A stretch of DNA of 64,000 bases. Origin: Virgibacillus litoralis (GTDB taxonomy: Bacteria > Bacillota > Bacilli > Bacillales > Amphibacillaceae). Location of the stretch: positions 1 through 64,000 of the forward strand of contig NZ_JAGGKK010000003.1 in assembly GCF_017873675.1 (NCBI RefSeq), in the 5' to 3' direction. Within the stretch, counting starts at the first letter, position 1; every line of letters starts with the position of its first letter. The position numbers were made by a program, and so were the translations under genes. Shown here piece by piece: positions 1-8,697 of the stretch. Under the pieces are notes generated by a model that ran no database searches, was not told where the DNA came from, and saw only the letters and a program-made list of their open reading frames with translations.

Positions 1-321
1 CCATAAAAAGAAGTTAAAATGGCTTCTTGTATTAAGTATACCCAAAAAAGGGAAAAACAGCTTGGGACTTGACAGTTTTGTTCATATCAGCGGAATGAGG
101 ATTACATAACACGATCAAAATAGGCGTTTTTAAGGAAATAACGGAATGAGGATCCGCCAAATCCGTGAACACCAGTCAATAAATACAGTAAACTCAAAAA
201 GAAAAAATGGCTTGGAGAAATATCCAATCCATTTAGGTGAGATTTAACTTGTGAATTACTGTTATGCCTCACAAGTTAATAATGTTATTGTGGTTTTTTA
301 ACGTTAGAAAACGTGGTTATG
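1..321. other. Non-coding stretch downstream of liaR
   Basis: I see no supportable gene here. The 12-mer CGGAATGAGGAT occurs twice, about 50 bp apart (near 91 and 142), so this may be a decayed tandem repeat. A 9-bp inverted repeat, AACTTGTGA at 246-254 and TCACAAGTT at 269-277, lies about 45 bp beyond the liaR stop. It could be a weak transcription end for the lia operon or a protein site, but it lacks a clean T-run. Confidence 0.4.
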
Positions 322-951
322 TTATACTAAATCATTTTTAAAGGCGTAAATAACTGCTTGTGTTCGATCCTGCACCTCTAACTTTCCTAAAACATTACTA
401 ACGTGAACCTTTACTGTTTTCAAGGCAATAAATAATTGATCTGCAATTTCCTGATTTGTTTTACCCTGTGCAACAAGCATTAATATCTCCATCTCACGAT
501 CAGTTAATTGATCATGTGGACTATCGACAGGCTTTTCGCGCATCCGATTCATTATCTTACCTGTTACTTCAGGCTCCAAAATAGATTGACCTTGATAAGT
601 TGCCCGGATTGCTTTCGCGATTTCGTTTGCCTTTGAGGTCTTCAGCATATAGCTTGTTGCACCTGCTTCAAGTGCCGGATACACCTTTTCATCGTCAAGA
701 AAGCTTGTCACGATAATAATCTTTGCCTCTGGCCATTGCTCGATAATTTTCGTTGTTGCTTCTATTCCGTCCATTTCTTCCATTACCAGATCCATTAAGA
801 TGATATCAGGCCTCAGATCCAGGGCTAATTCAACTGCCTCTCCACCATCACCAGCCTCAGCGATAACATCAATATCTTGTTGGGCTGACAGGTAGGCTGC
901 GACACCTATTCTAACCATCTCATGGTCATCAGCAAATAGTACGTTAATCAT
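322..951 (-). CDS. liaR: LiaR/VraR-type response regulator
   Basis: Response regulator of the cell-envelope stress two-component system (NarL/FixJ family). The receiver domain spans about residues 1-120, with acidic pair ADD near the N-terminus and phospho-acceptor Asp in ILMDLVM at about residue 54-57. A LuxR-type helix-turn-helix begins at LTDREMEIL and contains TVKVHVSNVLGKL. The first possible start is a GTG, but that codon lies inside the Shine-Dalgarno sequence GAAGGTGA. The ATG at 951 is therefore the likely start. It is the last gene of the liaIH-FSR unit and overlaps the liaS stop by a few bases, implying translational coupling. The family activates its own operon after damage to lipid II-linked wall synthesis; the LiaR assignment rests on both sequence and operon context. 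Confidence 0.93.
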   Translation of the reverse strand: MINVLFADDHEMVRIGVAAYLSAQQDIDVIAEAGDGGEAVELALDLRPDIILMDLVMEEMDGIEATTKIIEQWPEAKIIIVTSFLDDEKVYPALEAGATSYMLKTSKANEIAKAIRATYQGQSILEPEVTGKIMNRMREKPVDSPHDQLTDREMEILMLVAQGKTNQEIADQLFIALKTVKVHVSNVLGKLEVQDRTQAVIYAFKNDLV

Positions 952-1987
952 TACTTTCACCTTCTTTTCTAAAGCTTGGGACTTTTACTTCCAGCCTTGT
1001 TCCTTCGTCGGGCAAACTGATAATTTTAAACGTTCCTCCCACTTCAAAAGCACGTTCACGCATATTTTGAAGTCCGTATGAACTAGTTTTAACCTGTCCC
1101 ATATCAAATCCAATTCCATCATCAACTACACGCATAATTACAGTTTCATCACGTTCGATTAACATGACATGGAAGGAAGATGCCTTGGCATGACGAAGGG
1201 TGTTTGAAACAGATTCCTGCAGAATTCGAAATAATTGGTCTTCTACACCCTTATCAATAGTAAGTGCTTCTACTTTCCAGTCAATCTCCATTGGTACTTT
1301 TTGTGTAAGTTCAACCAATAACTCTTCTACACCTTCCTGAAGAGATTTCCCTTTAAGTGCAACAGGACGCAAATGAAGTAATAATGCACGCATTTCAAGC
1401 TGTGACTGATGAATCATTTTTTCCACCATTTGCAGCTGTTGTTTAATCGATACATCATCGGGTGGATTCGATTCATTAATGGCTGACATCATCATGGACG
1501 CTGCGAACAGCTGCTGACTAACCGAATCATGTAGTTCTCTTGCCAAACGATTCCTTTCCTGGACGACAACTTCCTGTAAACTCTTTTCACGTTCATTCGC
1601 TCTTTCAGTAACCAATCGTTGTGCATTTTCCGTTTGGATTCGTATTTTTTCCTGGATTTGTTCCATGAATTGCTGAATTTTATCAAGCTCTTTATAGGCT
1701 TCATCATCGGTAGATATCTTTTGACCTTTAGCAATTTCATCCAAGTGCTTCGAAACACGCAGCAGCCGCTGTCGCCAGTACCATCCCGTAGTTACACCAA
1801 TAATTGCACCTGCAACGATTGGTATTCCAAACACAAATACTAGAAATGGCACATCATAAATCGTTCGCTCAATTATTAACGACCAGTTATCAAGTGGAAA
1901 AGCTGCCATTGTAATCCCAATCATTATTAGCGTGATTAGCAAGGTAAATAAAATCGCGGTGAAGACGTGACGTAAAATAGGACTCAT
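944..1987 (-). CDS. liaS: LiaS/VraS-type sensor histidine kinase
   Basis: Membrane sensor kinase partner of LiaR. Two N-terminal transmembrane helices (about residues 8-30 and 46-70) enclose a very short extracellular loop, as in intramembrane-sensing kinases. A HAMP-like and coiled-coil linker follows. The HisKA_3 box RNRLARELHDSVSQQ places the phosphorylated His at residue 153. The ATPase domain has VDDGIGFD and GLQNMRERA. The ATG overlaps the liaF stop as ATGA, so the two are coupled. The family transmits wall-antibiotic stress to LiaR, and LiaF keeps it inactive without stress. At 347 residues it is the normal family length. Confidence 0.93.
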   Translation of the reverse strand: MSPILRHVFTAILFTLLITLIMIGITMAAFPLDNWSLIIERTIYDVPFLVFVFGIPIVAGAIIGVTTGWYWRQRLLRVSKHLDEIAKGQKISTDDEAYKELDKIQQFMEQIQEKIRIQTENAQRLVTERANEREKSLQEVVVQERNRLARELHDSVSQQLFAASMMMSAINESNPPDDVSIKQQLQMVEKMIHQSQLEMRALLLHLRPVALKGKSLQEGVEELLVELTQKVPMEIDWKVEALTIDKGVEDQLFRILQESVSNTLRHAKASSFHVMLIERDETVIMRVVDDGIGFDMGQVKTSSYGLQNMRERAFEVGGTFKIISLPDEGTRLEVKVPSFRKEGESND

Positions 1988-2715
1988 ATCCGCTTCACCT
2001 CAATATCTCCGGAGAGTACTGACGTTACAATTTTCACACGTGGAAATGTTGTATCATAGTCTTCTGTTTGATAGAGAAGCGATTGATTCATCAACTTCCA
2101 ATGATGCTTTCCTAGAATATGAGCACGCCCAAAAATGGCACTATGATGTATGCTCACTTCTACTTCGTAAGGAACATGTATTTCAACGTTTCCAATGATA
2201 TGACGTAGCGAAATCACTACAGTATCATTAGGAAGAACGGTATTACTTAAATCAATTATCCTATCTCCAAAAGCTGCATGAATATTAATATCCCGCCATT
2301 GATATGCTGTATCTTCCGTACGTTGATCACCGAAAACTTTATGGTTGAACAATGGCTTCAATTGAGTAACAGTTTCACTTTCCACCTCTTCGGTTACAGT
2401 TAATCTTGGATTTATTTGTTCCGATTCCTGCTTTGACTTGGAATAGTTTATGATGAATAAAACGATAGCTGCCAGAATTAAGAAACGGACTGCCAGCATA
2501 TTTAAGACAGCAAATACTAAACCAACTACCCCGAGCCAGAAAAAGACTTTTCCCCATAGTCGATAGAATTTTTTCCAGCCGATATAGATAAAAAAGCCCG
2601 AAAATAAAGCTGAAAAAATCATCCCTCCATGAAAAAAGGCGACTTCTATTACAAAAAGAATCACTCCAATTATCAATATCCAGTTAAAGGTATCTGTCGA
2701 CAAACGTTGAAACAT
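1984..2715 (-). CDS. liaF: LiaF-type negative regulator, membrane protein
   Basis: Membrane-anchored inhibitor of LiaS. The first about 90 residues contain four hydrophobic helices. After a charged linker, residues about 125-243 form the conserved beta-rich C-terminal domain of the LiaF/VraT family (cell wall-active antibiotics response protein), ending VLSGDIEVKRI. It precedes liaS with a 4-bp overlap. Its Shine-Dalgarno GGAGGGTCAC is well placed before the ATG. A GC-rich hairpin separates it from liaH upstream, matching the known pattern in which liaIH is expressed far more than liaFSR. Confidence 0.9.
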   Translation of the reverse strand: MFQRLSTDTFNWILIIGVILFVIEVAFFHGGMIFSALFSGFFIYIGWKKFYRLWGKVFFWLGVVGLVFAVLNMLAVRFLILAAIVLFIINYSKSKQESEQINPRLTVTEEVESETVTQLKPLFNHKVFGDQRTEDTAYQWRDINIHAAFGDRIIDLSNTVLPNDTVVISLRHIIGNVEIHVPYEVEVSIHHSAIFGRAHILGKHHWKLMNQSLLYQTEDYDTTFPRVKIVTSVLSGDIEVKRI

Positions 2716-2748
2716 GAAGTGACCCTCCTCTTATACTTTATGTAGAAT

Positions 2749-2769
2749 AGACGCAGAAGGACTGCGCCT
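2749..2769 (-). terminator. Intra-operon hairpin between liaH and liaF
   Basis: AGGCGCAG / CTGCGTCT with a 5-nt loop lies between liaH and liaF. It has no clear downstream U-run. This fits a leaky terminator or RNA-processing stem that sets the liaIH:liaFSR ratio. The function is inferred from the B. subtilis paradigm. Confidence 0.45.
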
Positions 2770-2810
2770 GTTCAGTATATCATTTTTTCATATGTTGATA
2801 CATAATGCTT

Positions 2811-3440
2811 TTAATTTGCTTTTTCTTGCATTTCTTTTTCCAGTTTGTCAATTTTACTGTCAAATGTGCTTCTGTAATAGGAGGTGTTTACTTTGTTTTC
2901 CAGACCTTCAATGTACTGCTCCATTTCAGCAAAGCGTGAAAAAGGTTTTTCTGATGTTTCTTCCACTACCTTATTTATTTGATGGTTCGCGTGTGCAACA
3001 TTTTCACGACCCATTAGTTCCATTCTGCGTAAATGCATATCTTTAAGTTTGTGCTTCATCTCTTCATATTTCTGTTCTAATGTTTCCAATTGCTCAACTG
3101 CTTCTTCACGTGATGCTTTCATACGATCTGCACGTACTTGATACTCTTCATGCTCTCTTACAGCAAATTCATGCATTTGTGCTTCTTCTGCTTTTTCTGC
3201 GATACCTGCTTGTTTCAGGCGTTTATCCGCAAGATCCTGTGCCTTATGATATTCTCTGGTAAACTCATCTTTCAGTTTATATTGACGCTCAACAAGCTTG
3301 CGTACTTTTTCCTTTTCCTGCTCGCTTTGGCGTAAATATTGATTTAATGCTGCAATTGGATTTTTCTGTTCCTTTTGATCCATTATATTATGAAGATCTG
3401 ACGAAACTGAATCTTTTATCCGTGTAAATATATTTGTCAT
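2811..3440 (-). CDS. liaH: LiaH/PspA-IM30 family phage-shock protein
   Basis: A 209-residue, highly charged and almost wholly alpha-helical protein of the PspA/IM30/Vipp1 family. It starts NIFTRIKDSVSSDLHNIMDQ, followed by long coiled coils rich in K, E, Q and R (about residues 25-150) and a shorter C-terminal helical part. Family members oligomerise on the inner face of the membrane and protect it against envelope damage. There is a good AGGAGCG ribosome site 8-9 nt before the ATG. It is directly downstream of liaI in the same operon and is the main effector of Lia regulation. LiaH rather than generic PspA is preferred because of the adjacent liaI and liaFSR. Confidence 0.9.
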   Translation of the reverse strand: MTNIFTRIKDSVSSDLHNIMDQKEQKNPIAALNQYLRQSEQEKEKVRKLVERQYKLKDEFTREYHKAQDLADKRLKQAGIAEKAEEAQMHEFAVREHEEYQVRADRMKASREEAVEQLETLEQKYEEMKHKLKDMHLRRMELMGRENVAHANHQINKVVEETSEKPFSRFAEMEQYIEGLENKVNTSYYRSTFDSKIDKLEKEMQEKAN

Positions 3441-3459
3441 TATAAATCGCTCCTTTAGA

Positions 3460-3810
3460 TTACTTATTTATTTCTGCCCATTGGCGTTCAAAGTTTGTGA
3501 ATGGGTCATTATTTTCCACTACTTGATCAACTGATTGATCATCATCTTTCCAGCTTGTGTAAATTAAGTACAAGACATATGCTGCTGCAATGCCGATTAC
3601 TGCATAGATGTTTGACAGTCCAATACCTAATACAAATAAACCAGCGATTACCCAGCCAATTTTTCCCGCTGCAGAATCACTTTTGATGAACTTTTTAAAG
3701 ATGATATACAGCAGCCATACACTGACTCCTAGTAAAACCATCGGACCAAGATTAGCCAGCAAAATAAAAAATGCAACCAACCCTCCGACGAACAACATAA
3801 ATTTTTTCAT
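3460..3810 (-). CDS. liaI: LiaI-like small membrane protein
   Basis: A 116-residue protein with about four hydrophobic segments between residues 4 and 88 and a hydrophilic acidic C-terminal tail. In lia operons this position encodes LiaI, the membrane anchor that recruits LiaH. It is the first gene of the transcript, with ribosome site AAAGGAGGCGGG 6-7 nt before ATG. A separate liaG is absent, so the operon is the shorter liaIH-FSR form. The name follows mainly from position and topology, since LiaI sequences are poorly conserved. Confidence 0.72.
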   Translation of the reverse strand: MKKFMLFVGGLVAFFILLANLGPMVLLGVSVWLLYIIFKKFIKSDSAAGKIGWVIAGLFVLGIGLSNIYAVIGIAAAYVLYLIYTSWKDDDQSVDQVVENNDPFTNFERQWAEINK

Positions 3811-3911
3811 GTATCCCGCCTCCTTTCATAAATCAATCATACCGATTAAACAGCGTCCTTGTAATGATCCACAGCCATATTTTGAACTAGGTCTCAAGGC
3901 GTATAAAACAA
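3811..3911 (-). promoter_or_regulatory. Probable lia promoter region
   Basis: The 100 bp upstream of liaI contain an inverted element, TTGA then 7 nt then TTCAA (about 3881-3896), reading on the minus strand. It lies in a position suited to an activator such as LiaR. I could not assign convincing -35/-10 boxes, so only the region is reported. Confidence 0.3.
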
Positions 3912-3954
3912 TAAAAAATAGGTGTGCTACCCCTGAAGAGGAAAAGCACACCCT
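3912..3954 (-). terminator. Rho-independent terminator of ltaE
   Basis: On the minus strand AGGGTGTGCT pairs with AGCACACCT across a loop of about 16 nt and is followed by ATTTTTT. It lies about 90 bp past the ltaE stop, after the 21-bp repeat array, and insulates the lia promoter. Confidence 0.8.
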
Positions 3955-3959
3955 GATTC

Positions 3960-4053
3960 TTTATCGTTTTGTTGTCGATGTTTATCGTTTTCGCTTCAAC
4001 CTTTATCGATTCAATGTCGATGTTTATCGTTTTCGTGTCGAACTTTATCGATT
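3960..4053. repeat. 21-bp tandem repeat, about 4.5 units
   Basis: Units start at 3960, 3981, 4002, 4023 and 4044 (partial), each exactly 21 bp. Every unit begins TTTATCG, and units one and three end GTCGATG. The last unit contains the stop codon of ltaE (4045-4047). The opposite-strand core AACATCGACA is shared with the larger array at 50.3-50.8 kb. Confidence 0.85.
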
Positions 4054-5076
4054 CGCACCTGCCAAAGCACCAATTCGGTCGATCACACTCCGAATCTCCT
4101 CTTTCGAAACGTCAAAATGCGTTACAAATCGGACTGTATATGGACCAAATGGTACTGCTAGAATACCAGATTCCTTGAGCATCTCTAAAAATTGTTCTGC
4201 ACGTAATCCAGCATCTTCAGTATATACAAGCACTATATTTGTATCGACGTTATTTTCGATTGTTAAGCCACTTACTTCTTTCAATCCGTCTGCCAATAGT
4301 TGCGCATTTTCATGATCTTCTGCTAGTCGGTCAACCATTGTGCGTAATGCGACTAAACCTGGTGCAGCAATAATACCAGCTTGTCTTAATCCGCCTCCTA
4401 AGCGTTTACGCCACTTTCTTGCTTTTTTGATAAAGTCGGTAGATCCTGCAATTATCGAGCCAACGGGTGCACCTAACCCTTTAGACAGGCAAAATTGAAC
4501 CGTATCAGTATACGCCGCAAATTCCTTTACATCAATTCCTGTAGCAACTGCCGCGTTAAACAAACGTGCCCCATCAAGATGAACAGGTATATTTTGTTGC
4601 TGGGCCATTTCAAAAATTGCTTGCATATTATCAAGTGAAACAACTGCTCCGCCCGCACGATTATGCGTATTTTCTAGGCAAATCAGCCCTGTCTCTGGTA
4701 AATGTATATCGTCTCCACGAACAGCCGCTTGCACTTCACCGGGATCCATTGCACCATTTTTTCCAGCTATGGTTCTTGGCTGGACACCTGCAAGTGCTGA
4801 AATGGATGCACCCTCATATATAAAAATATGGGAATCTGCTTCTAAAATAATTTCCTGCCCTGGCTGACAGTGTGTCAATACGGCAATCTGGTTTCCCTGA
4901 GTTCCACTTGGGACAAACATTGCAGCCTCTTTGCCAAGCATTTGAGCAGATAATTCCTCCAATTCTATTATAGTCGGATCCTCCTGGTATACATCGTCGC
5001 CAACTACTGCATCGAAGGCCGCTTGTCGCATTTCTGGTGTTGGTTTAGTCACTGTATCACTTCGTAAGTCAATCAT
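4045..5076 (-). CDS. ltaE: Low-specificity L-threonine aldolase
   Basis: PLP-dependent fold-type I enzyme that cleaves L-threonine/L-allo-threonine to glycine and acetaldehyde in the cytosol. Family marks are the N-terminal [28 protein letters not shown] near residue 56, [11 protein letters not shown] with the cofactor-contacting Asp at about 168, and [13 protein letters not shown] with the Schiff-base Lys at 199. At 343 residues it is of normal length. A GGAGGGG site lies just ahead of the ATG. It stands alone between the LLM oxidoreductase gene (15 bp upstream) and the repeat array. The last two codons and the stop fall inside the 21-bp repeat. Confidence 0.93.
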   Translation of the reverse strand: MIDLRSDTVTKPTPEMRQAAFDAVVGDDVYQEDPTIIELEELSAQMLGKEAAMFVPSGTQGNQIAVLTHCQPGQEIILEADSHIFIYEGASISALAGVQPRTIAGKNGAMDPGEVQAAVRGDDIHLPETGLICLENTHNRAGGAVVSLDNMQAIFEMAQQQNIPVHLDGARLFNAAVATGIDVKEFAAYTDTVQFCLSKGLGAPVGSIIAGSTDFIKKARKWRKRLGGGLRQAGIIAAPGLVALRTMVDRLAEDHENAQLLADGLKEVSGLTIENNVDTNIVLVYTEDAGLRAEQFLEMLKESGILAVPFGPYTVRFVTHFDVSKEEIRSVIDRIGALAGANR

Positions 5077-5091
5077 CGTTTCCCCTCCATA

Positions 5092-6072
5092 TTAGTTATC
5101 GGCTAACATTTCTTTTGCAATTAACTCGTAAGATTTCTGTCTTGCCTCATAACTGTGTGTAATAGTAACAAGCATAAATTCATCTACCTGATAAAGCAGC
5201 TGCAGTTGTTCAAGCTGCTCTTTCACTTCTTTTGGATTACCTATGATCATTTTGCGTTCCAATTTCCTAATCGTTTCTTTTTCTTTATCCGAAAAAGAGT
5301 ACGTCTTAGCTTCTTCAACAGATGGAATACGTCCGCTGCTCTCACCTTTTGCACGCTGCACGCTCCAAAGCTGACTGCTTAATGCCAATTCATTAGCTTT
5401 ATCTGTTGTTTCTGCACATATGACTGACACTGTAACAATCGTTTCTGAATGTTTATTTGTATATTGCTTAACGATTGAAGGACCATCTGCATCACTCATA
5501 AAGTGTCCATACACATATGGAAGACCTTTCTCAGCAGCCAATATTGCACTTTTTTCACTTGTGCCAAGTAACCAAGGCTCTGGTGAATACGTTGGGACTG
5601 GAGACGGCTTTATTTTCGAATACATGTGATCCTTTGGAAAACTATTATGTAAAAACCCCAGGACTTCATCAATTGAATCAGAAAACTGGTTTACCTGTTT
5701 TAAAAAGTCACCTGATAACGCAATGCTCGCCTCAGCTGAACCACCAGGAGCGCGTCCGATCCCAAGGTCGATACGATTCGGAAATAGAGTTGCAAGCATA
5801 TTATATCTTTCTGCAACATTAAAAGGCTTATAGTGAGGTAACAGTACAGCACCAGCACCGATTCTGATACGACTGGTCTGCGCTCCGATCATTCCAAGCA
5901 TAAGGTCTGGTGCAGGGCAAGCTAATCCTGGCAAATCATGATGTTCGGCAATCCAATAACGTGTATAACCTAAATCATCACCAGTCTGGGCCAGTTTTAT
6001 CGATGCTGCTAATGCTTCATTTGCTGTTTTACCATTTGATATCGGAGCCTGGTCGAGAATACTTAACCTCAT
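5092..6072 (-). CDS. LLM-class flavin-dependent monooxygenase
   Basis: Member of the bacterial luciferase-like superfamily, in the MsnO8/YvbT-like subgroup, 326 residues forming one TIM barrel. Typical segments are the N-terminal SILDQAPI, the substrate-site YWIAEHHD, the flavin-region [35 protein letters not shown], and the phosphate-binding LLGTSEKSA. Such proteins use reduced FMN and O2, but the substrate cannot be read from sequence. It is probably co-transcribed with ltaE 15 bp downstream. Annotation as alkanal monooxygenase would be over-specific. Confidence 0.85.
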   Translation of the reverse strand: MRLSILDQAPISNGKTANEALAASIKLAQTGDDLGYTRYWIAEHHDLPGLACPAPDLMLGMIGAQTSRIRIGAGAVLLPHYKPFNVAERYNMLATLFPNRIDLGIGRAPGGSAEASIALSGDFLKQVNQFSDSIDEVLGFLHNSFPKDHMYSKIKPSPVPTYSPEPWLLGTSEKSAILAAEKGLPYVYGHFMSDADGPSIVKQYTNKHSETIVTVSVICAETTDKANELALSSQLWSVQRAKGESSGRIPSVEEAKTYSFSDKEKETIRKLERKMIIGNPKEVKEQLEQLQLLYQVDEFMLVTITHSYEARQKSYELIAKEMLADN

Positions 6073-6226
6073 TTTGCAGTACCTTCTTTCAGTTCAAAAT
6101 ATCTAGTTTCTTAAAAAAATCCTTGTAAGAGCCTCTACCAATAATCATTGACTACATATTAACATACATATATCATCGTCATATAGTTTCTAAAACTACA
6201 TACTAGTTAAGAAGGTGTTTCAAAAG

Positions 6227-6874
6227 ATGGGGATTTATATACGTGAGCCAATTAATGGTCTGACACATTTGTTTGGCGCTATTTTATCGTTTGTGGGATT
6301 GCTTGCCTTGGTCATAAAAGCAGCAGCAACGACAGATTCTATGCTAGCAATCATGGCCGTGATAATTTTTGGTGTCAGCATGATTTTGCTATATGCAGCG
6401 TCAGCAACATATCACATGGTTGTTGCAAAAGATCATGTCATTGCCTTTTTAAGGCGCATTGACCATTCCATGATATTTGTACTGATCGCTGGGACCTATA
6501 CGCCACTATGCTTAATAAGTTTACAGGGGGTAACCGGCTGGGTTTTATTTGCAGTGATCAGCAGTATCGCAATAGCCGGAGTAACATTTAAATTAGTTTG
6601 GTTTCACTCACCCAGATGGCTGTCGACAGCATTATACATTGTGATGGGGTGGATTGTTGTATTTTATAGCCCTGCACTTGCGCCAATCATAGGTATCAAC
6701 GGAATGACTCTGCTAATCCTTGGAGGTCTTTTTTACACGGTGGGGGCATTTATCTACTGGCTCAAGCCTAAGTTTCTATCATTTAAACATATGGGATTCC
6801 ACGAGATTTTTCATATATTCATCCTGTTCGGAAGTCTATTTCACTTTTTTTGTATATATAGATATGTACTGTAA
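6227..6874 (+). CDS. Hemolysin III / TrhA family membrane protein
   Basis: Seven-helix integral membrane protein of the HlyIII/TrhA (PAQR-related) family. It starts YIREPINGLTHLFGAILS, the hallmark entry with a conserved His. Further family motifs are SATYHM (about residue 64), RIDHSMIFVLIAGTYTP (about residues 80-98) and, near the C-terminus, GFHEIFHIFILFGSLFHFF, which carries the metal-type histidines. The family regulates membrane fluidity or energetics; true hemolysis is doubtful. I chose the ATG at 6227 because GAAGGTG sits about 9 nt ahead, and the in-frame GTG at 6215 would lie inside that ribosome site. It is monocistronic and followed by a strong terminator. Confidence 0.88.
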   Translation: MGIYIREPINGLTHLFGAILSFVGLLALVIKAAATTDSMLAIMAVIIFGVSMILLYAASATYHMVVAKDHVIAFLRRIDHSMIFVLIAGTYTPLCLISLQGVTGWVLFAVISSIAIAGVTFKLVWFHSPRWLSTALYIVMGWIVVFYSPALAPIIGINGMTLLILGGLFYTVGAFIYWLKPKFLSFKHMGFHEIFHIFILFGSLFHFFCIYRYVL

Positions 6875-6884
6875 ATTAAAGCAA

Positions 6885-6920
6885 AAGCCACCAATCAGCG
6901 TTGGTGGCTTCCCTTTTTTT
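6885..6920 (+). terminator. Rho-independent terminator of the hlyIII-family gene
   Basis: AAGCCACCAA, loop TCAGCG, TTGGTGGCTT, followed by CCC and seven T. It lies between convergent genes and may also end transcription from the MFS side. Confidence 0.9.
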
Positions 6921-8103
6921 ATAATGCCGTTTCCTTCGCATTTTCACCCCTGACAAACACGAATGTATATAGCAACAGCAATACTAGCAAACTAATAATG
7001 GAAAAACCATAAATGAAATGATAGCTTGTAAGGGATGCAAGCACACCAAGCCCCGTTGATCCAACTGCAATCCCAAGATCCATCGATGAAAAGAACATGG
7101 CGTTGGCAGTCCCCTGCTTTTCTTTTTCCACGAAACCAACAGCAATTGCCTGTAAAGTTGGTGTCATAATGCCATAAGAAAAACCGTACAGTACCCCAGC
7201 TATAAGCAATGTTATCGTATTCTCGGTAATTGATAAAAGAAATAATCCGATAATGCCAGAAATTGCAGCAGGATAAATAATAATTTTGTGTCCCAGATTA
7301 TCATACAATCGCCCGGAGAATGGACGAACAACAACCATCATAACTGTCATCACCAGGAAAAATAATGAAACAGATGCTCCAATATCAGCTTCCGCGCCAA
7401 GACCACTCAAAAAACTGATTACTCCTCCTAAAGTCGTTGTAAAAAACATTGCTAAAATACATGGAAGTAATGCCTTCTTATCAAATGCATACTCCTTAAA
7501 TGAAATTTGCTTGTCTGTATCGGCATGGGCACTAAACTTAGGAGTTTTCACAAAAAATCCAAGCACCAATGCAGCAATTGTCATTACAATGGACATTATA
7601 ATTAAAAGATTGTATGAATATAGCTACAGCATCGAAATGGCAAACATTGGGGCCACACTTGTTCCAACACTTGTAGCTAATCCGTAATAGCCGATACCTT
7701 CCCCAAGCCGCTTAACCGGAATAATGTTTGTCGCCAAAGTGGAGAGTATGGTAGTAATAATACCAAACGAAACCCCATGCAACGCCCGCAGACACAGCAG
7801 GAGACTTACGGAAGTCTGCCCGTAACTCAGACCGATCGTTAACACCAATAGGATCAGTGTAACAATACTCATTACTTTAACATCAACCTTATGAATCAAG
7901 TAGCCGATCAGAGGACGCGTTAAAATCGCTGCCCCCATAAAGACCGTTGTCATCAGACCAGCCTGTGTCGGGTTCTTTTTAATTTCCATAATATATGCAG
8001 GAAAACCTGCAGTCAGTAATTGTAAACATAGAAAAAATAAAAAAGCCATCACGACAATGACTATAAATTGGGACGTCCATAATCTTGATGTATTTCTACC
8101 CAT
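6919..8103 (-). pseudogene. MFS transporter interrupted by one in-frame TAG
   Basis: A single continuous reading frame of about 395 codons for a 12-helix major facilitator (YfmO/YwoG-like drug or sugar efflux type), broken only by an amber TAG at 7624-7626 (about codon 160). The N-terminal half starts MGRNTSRLW, has the loop motif GYLIHKVDVK and ends FAISML. The frame continues without shift as LYSYNLLII and then the second half, including RPFSGRLYDNLGHK. No other stop or frameshift is present, so this is a very recent nonsense mutation, a sequencing error, or readthrough. It is co-directional with marR 19 bp upstream, which probably controls it. Confidence 0.85.
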
Positions 8104-8122
8104 AAAAATAAATTCCTTCTTT

Positions 8123-8566
8123 CTATTTGTTTGCTTCGTCTAGTTGTGAATCGATGTTGCTCTCCAGTGAATGCAAAACTTCTTGAAAAATTGCTAGTTG
8201 ATCTTTATCAATATCATTGATTATTTTGAGATAAATTTCCTCTAGATAGGGTCCAACTTCTTCAACCAGTTGTGAGCCTCTATCTGTAATGTTGATTAAA
8301 AAAGAACGTCTGTCTTCCGGATTTCGAACGCGATACACATACTCATGCTTTTCCAACAGATCAAGGATTTTGGTTAATGTTGCCTGATCTTTATCCGCCC
8401 GTTCAGACAATATCTTTTGTGTCACCTGACCAGATTCGTCTAATGTACGGAGAACACTCCATTGCTCTGTCGTAATATTAAAAGACTTTAAATAATAGTT
8501 TATAATCCGTGTAATTTTTTTGCTTAGCCGAACCGATGCAGAACCAATTGCTTTATCCATTGACAT
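8123..8566 (-). CDS. MarR family transcriptional regulator
   Basis: Winged-helix regulator. The recognition part runs from TEQWSVLRTLDESGQVTQKIL through KDQATLTKILDLLEKHEYVYRVRNPEDRRS, the MarR wing with the conserved DxR. Flanking helices serve for dimerisation. A longer frame extends upstream to 8647, but AAAGGGGAA places the start at TTG 8572 or ATG 8566. I use the ATG. It is first in a two-gene unit with the MFS transporter and is likely an autorepressor acting at the palindrome described at 8633-8652. The ligand is unknown. Confidence 0.88.
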   Translation of the reverse strand: MSMDKAIGSASVRLSKKITRIINYYLKSFNITTEQWSVLRTLDESGQVTQKILSERADKDQATLTKILDLLEKHEYVYRVRNPEDRRSFLINITDRGSQLVEEVGPYLEEIYLKIINDIDKDQLAIFQEVLHSLESNIDSQLDEANK

Positions 8567-8602
8567 AGACAAAAGTAATTCCCCTTTCAAACGTATTTTA
8601 CT

Positions 8603-8652
8603 AGTATATATGAAAATATTGTTTGTGTAAATATATTTTGTATACAAAATAT
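8603..8652 (-). promoter_or_regulatory. marR promoter with adjacent 20-bp perfect palindrome
   Basis: On the minus strand TTTACA (8626-8631) and TATACT (8603-8608) are separated by exactly 17 nt, a near-consensus sigma-A promoter. Immediately upstream of the -35 box is the perfect palindrome ATATTTTG-TATA-CAAAATAT (8633-8652), the size and AT-rich style of MarR operators. Autoregulation of marR and control of the MFS gene is inferred. Confidence 0.75.
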
Positions 8653-8660
8653 TTTTGCTT

Positions 8661-8689
8661 AAAAAAATGACCCAGCTTCTGCCGGGCCA
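8661..8689 (-). terminator. Rho-independent terminator of the M42 peptidase gene
   Basis: On the minus strand TGGCCCGGC, loop AGAA, GCTGGGTCA (9 pairs, two G-U), then seven T. It begins 9 bp past the stop codon and abuts the marR operator. Confidence 0.85.
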
Positions 8690-8697
8690 TTGCTTCC

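Noticed and set aside
3608-4315. 235-residue plus-strand ORF through the 21-bp repeats
   Set aside because: It is antisense to liaI and ltaE, which are clearly real. The repetitive VDVYRFR pattern is only the translated DNA repeat.
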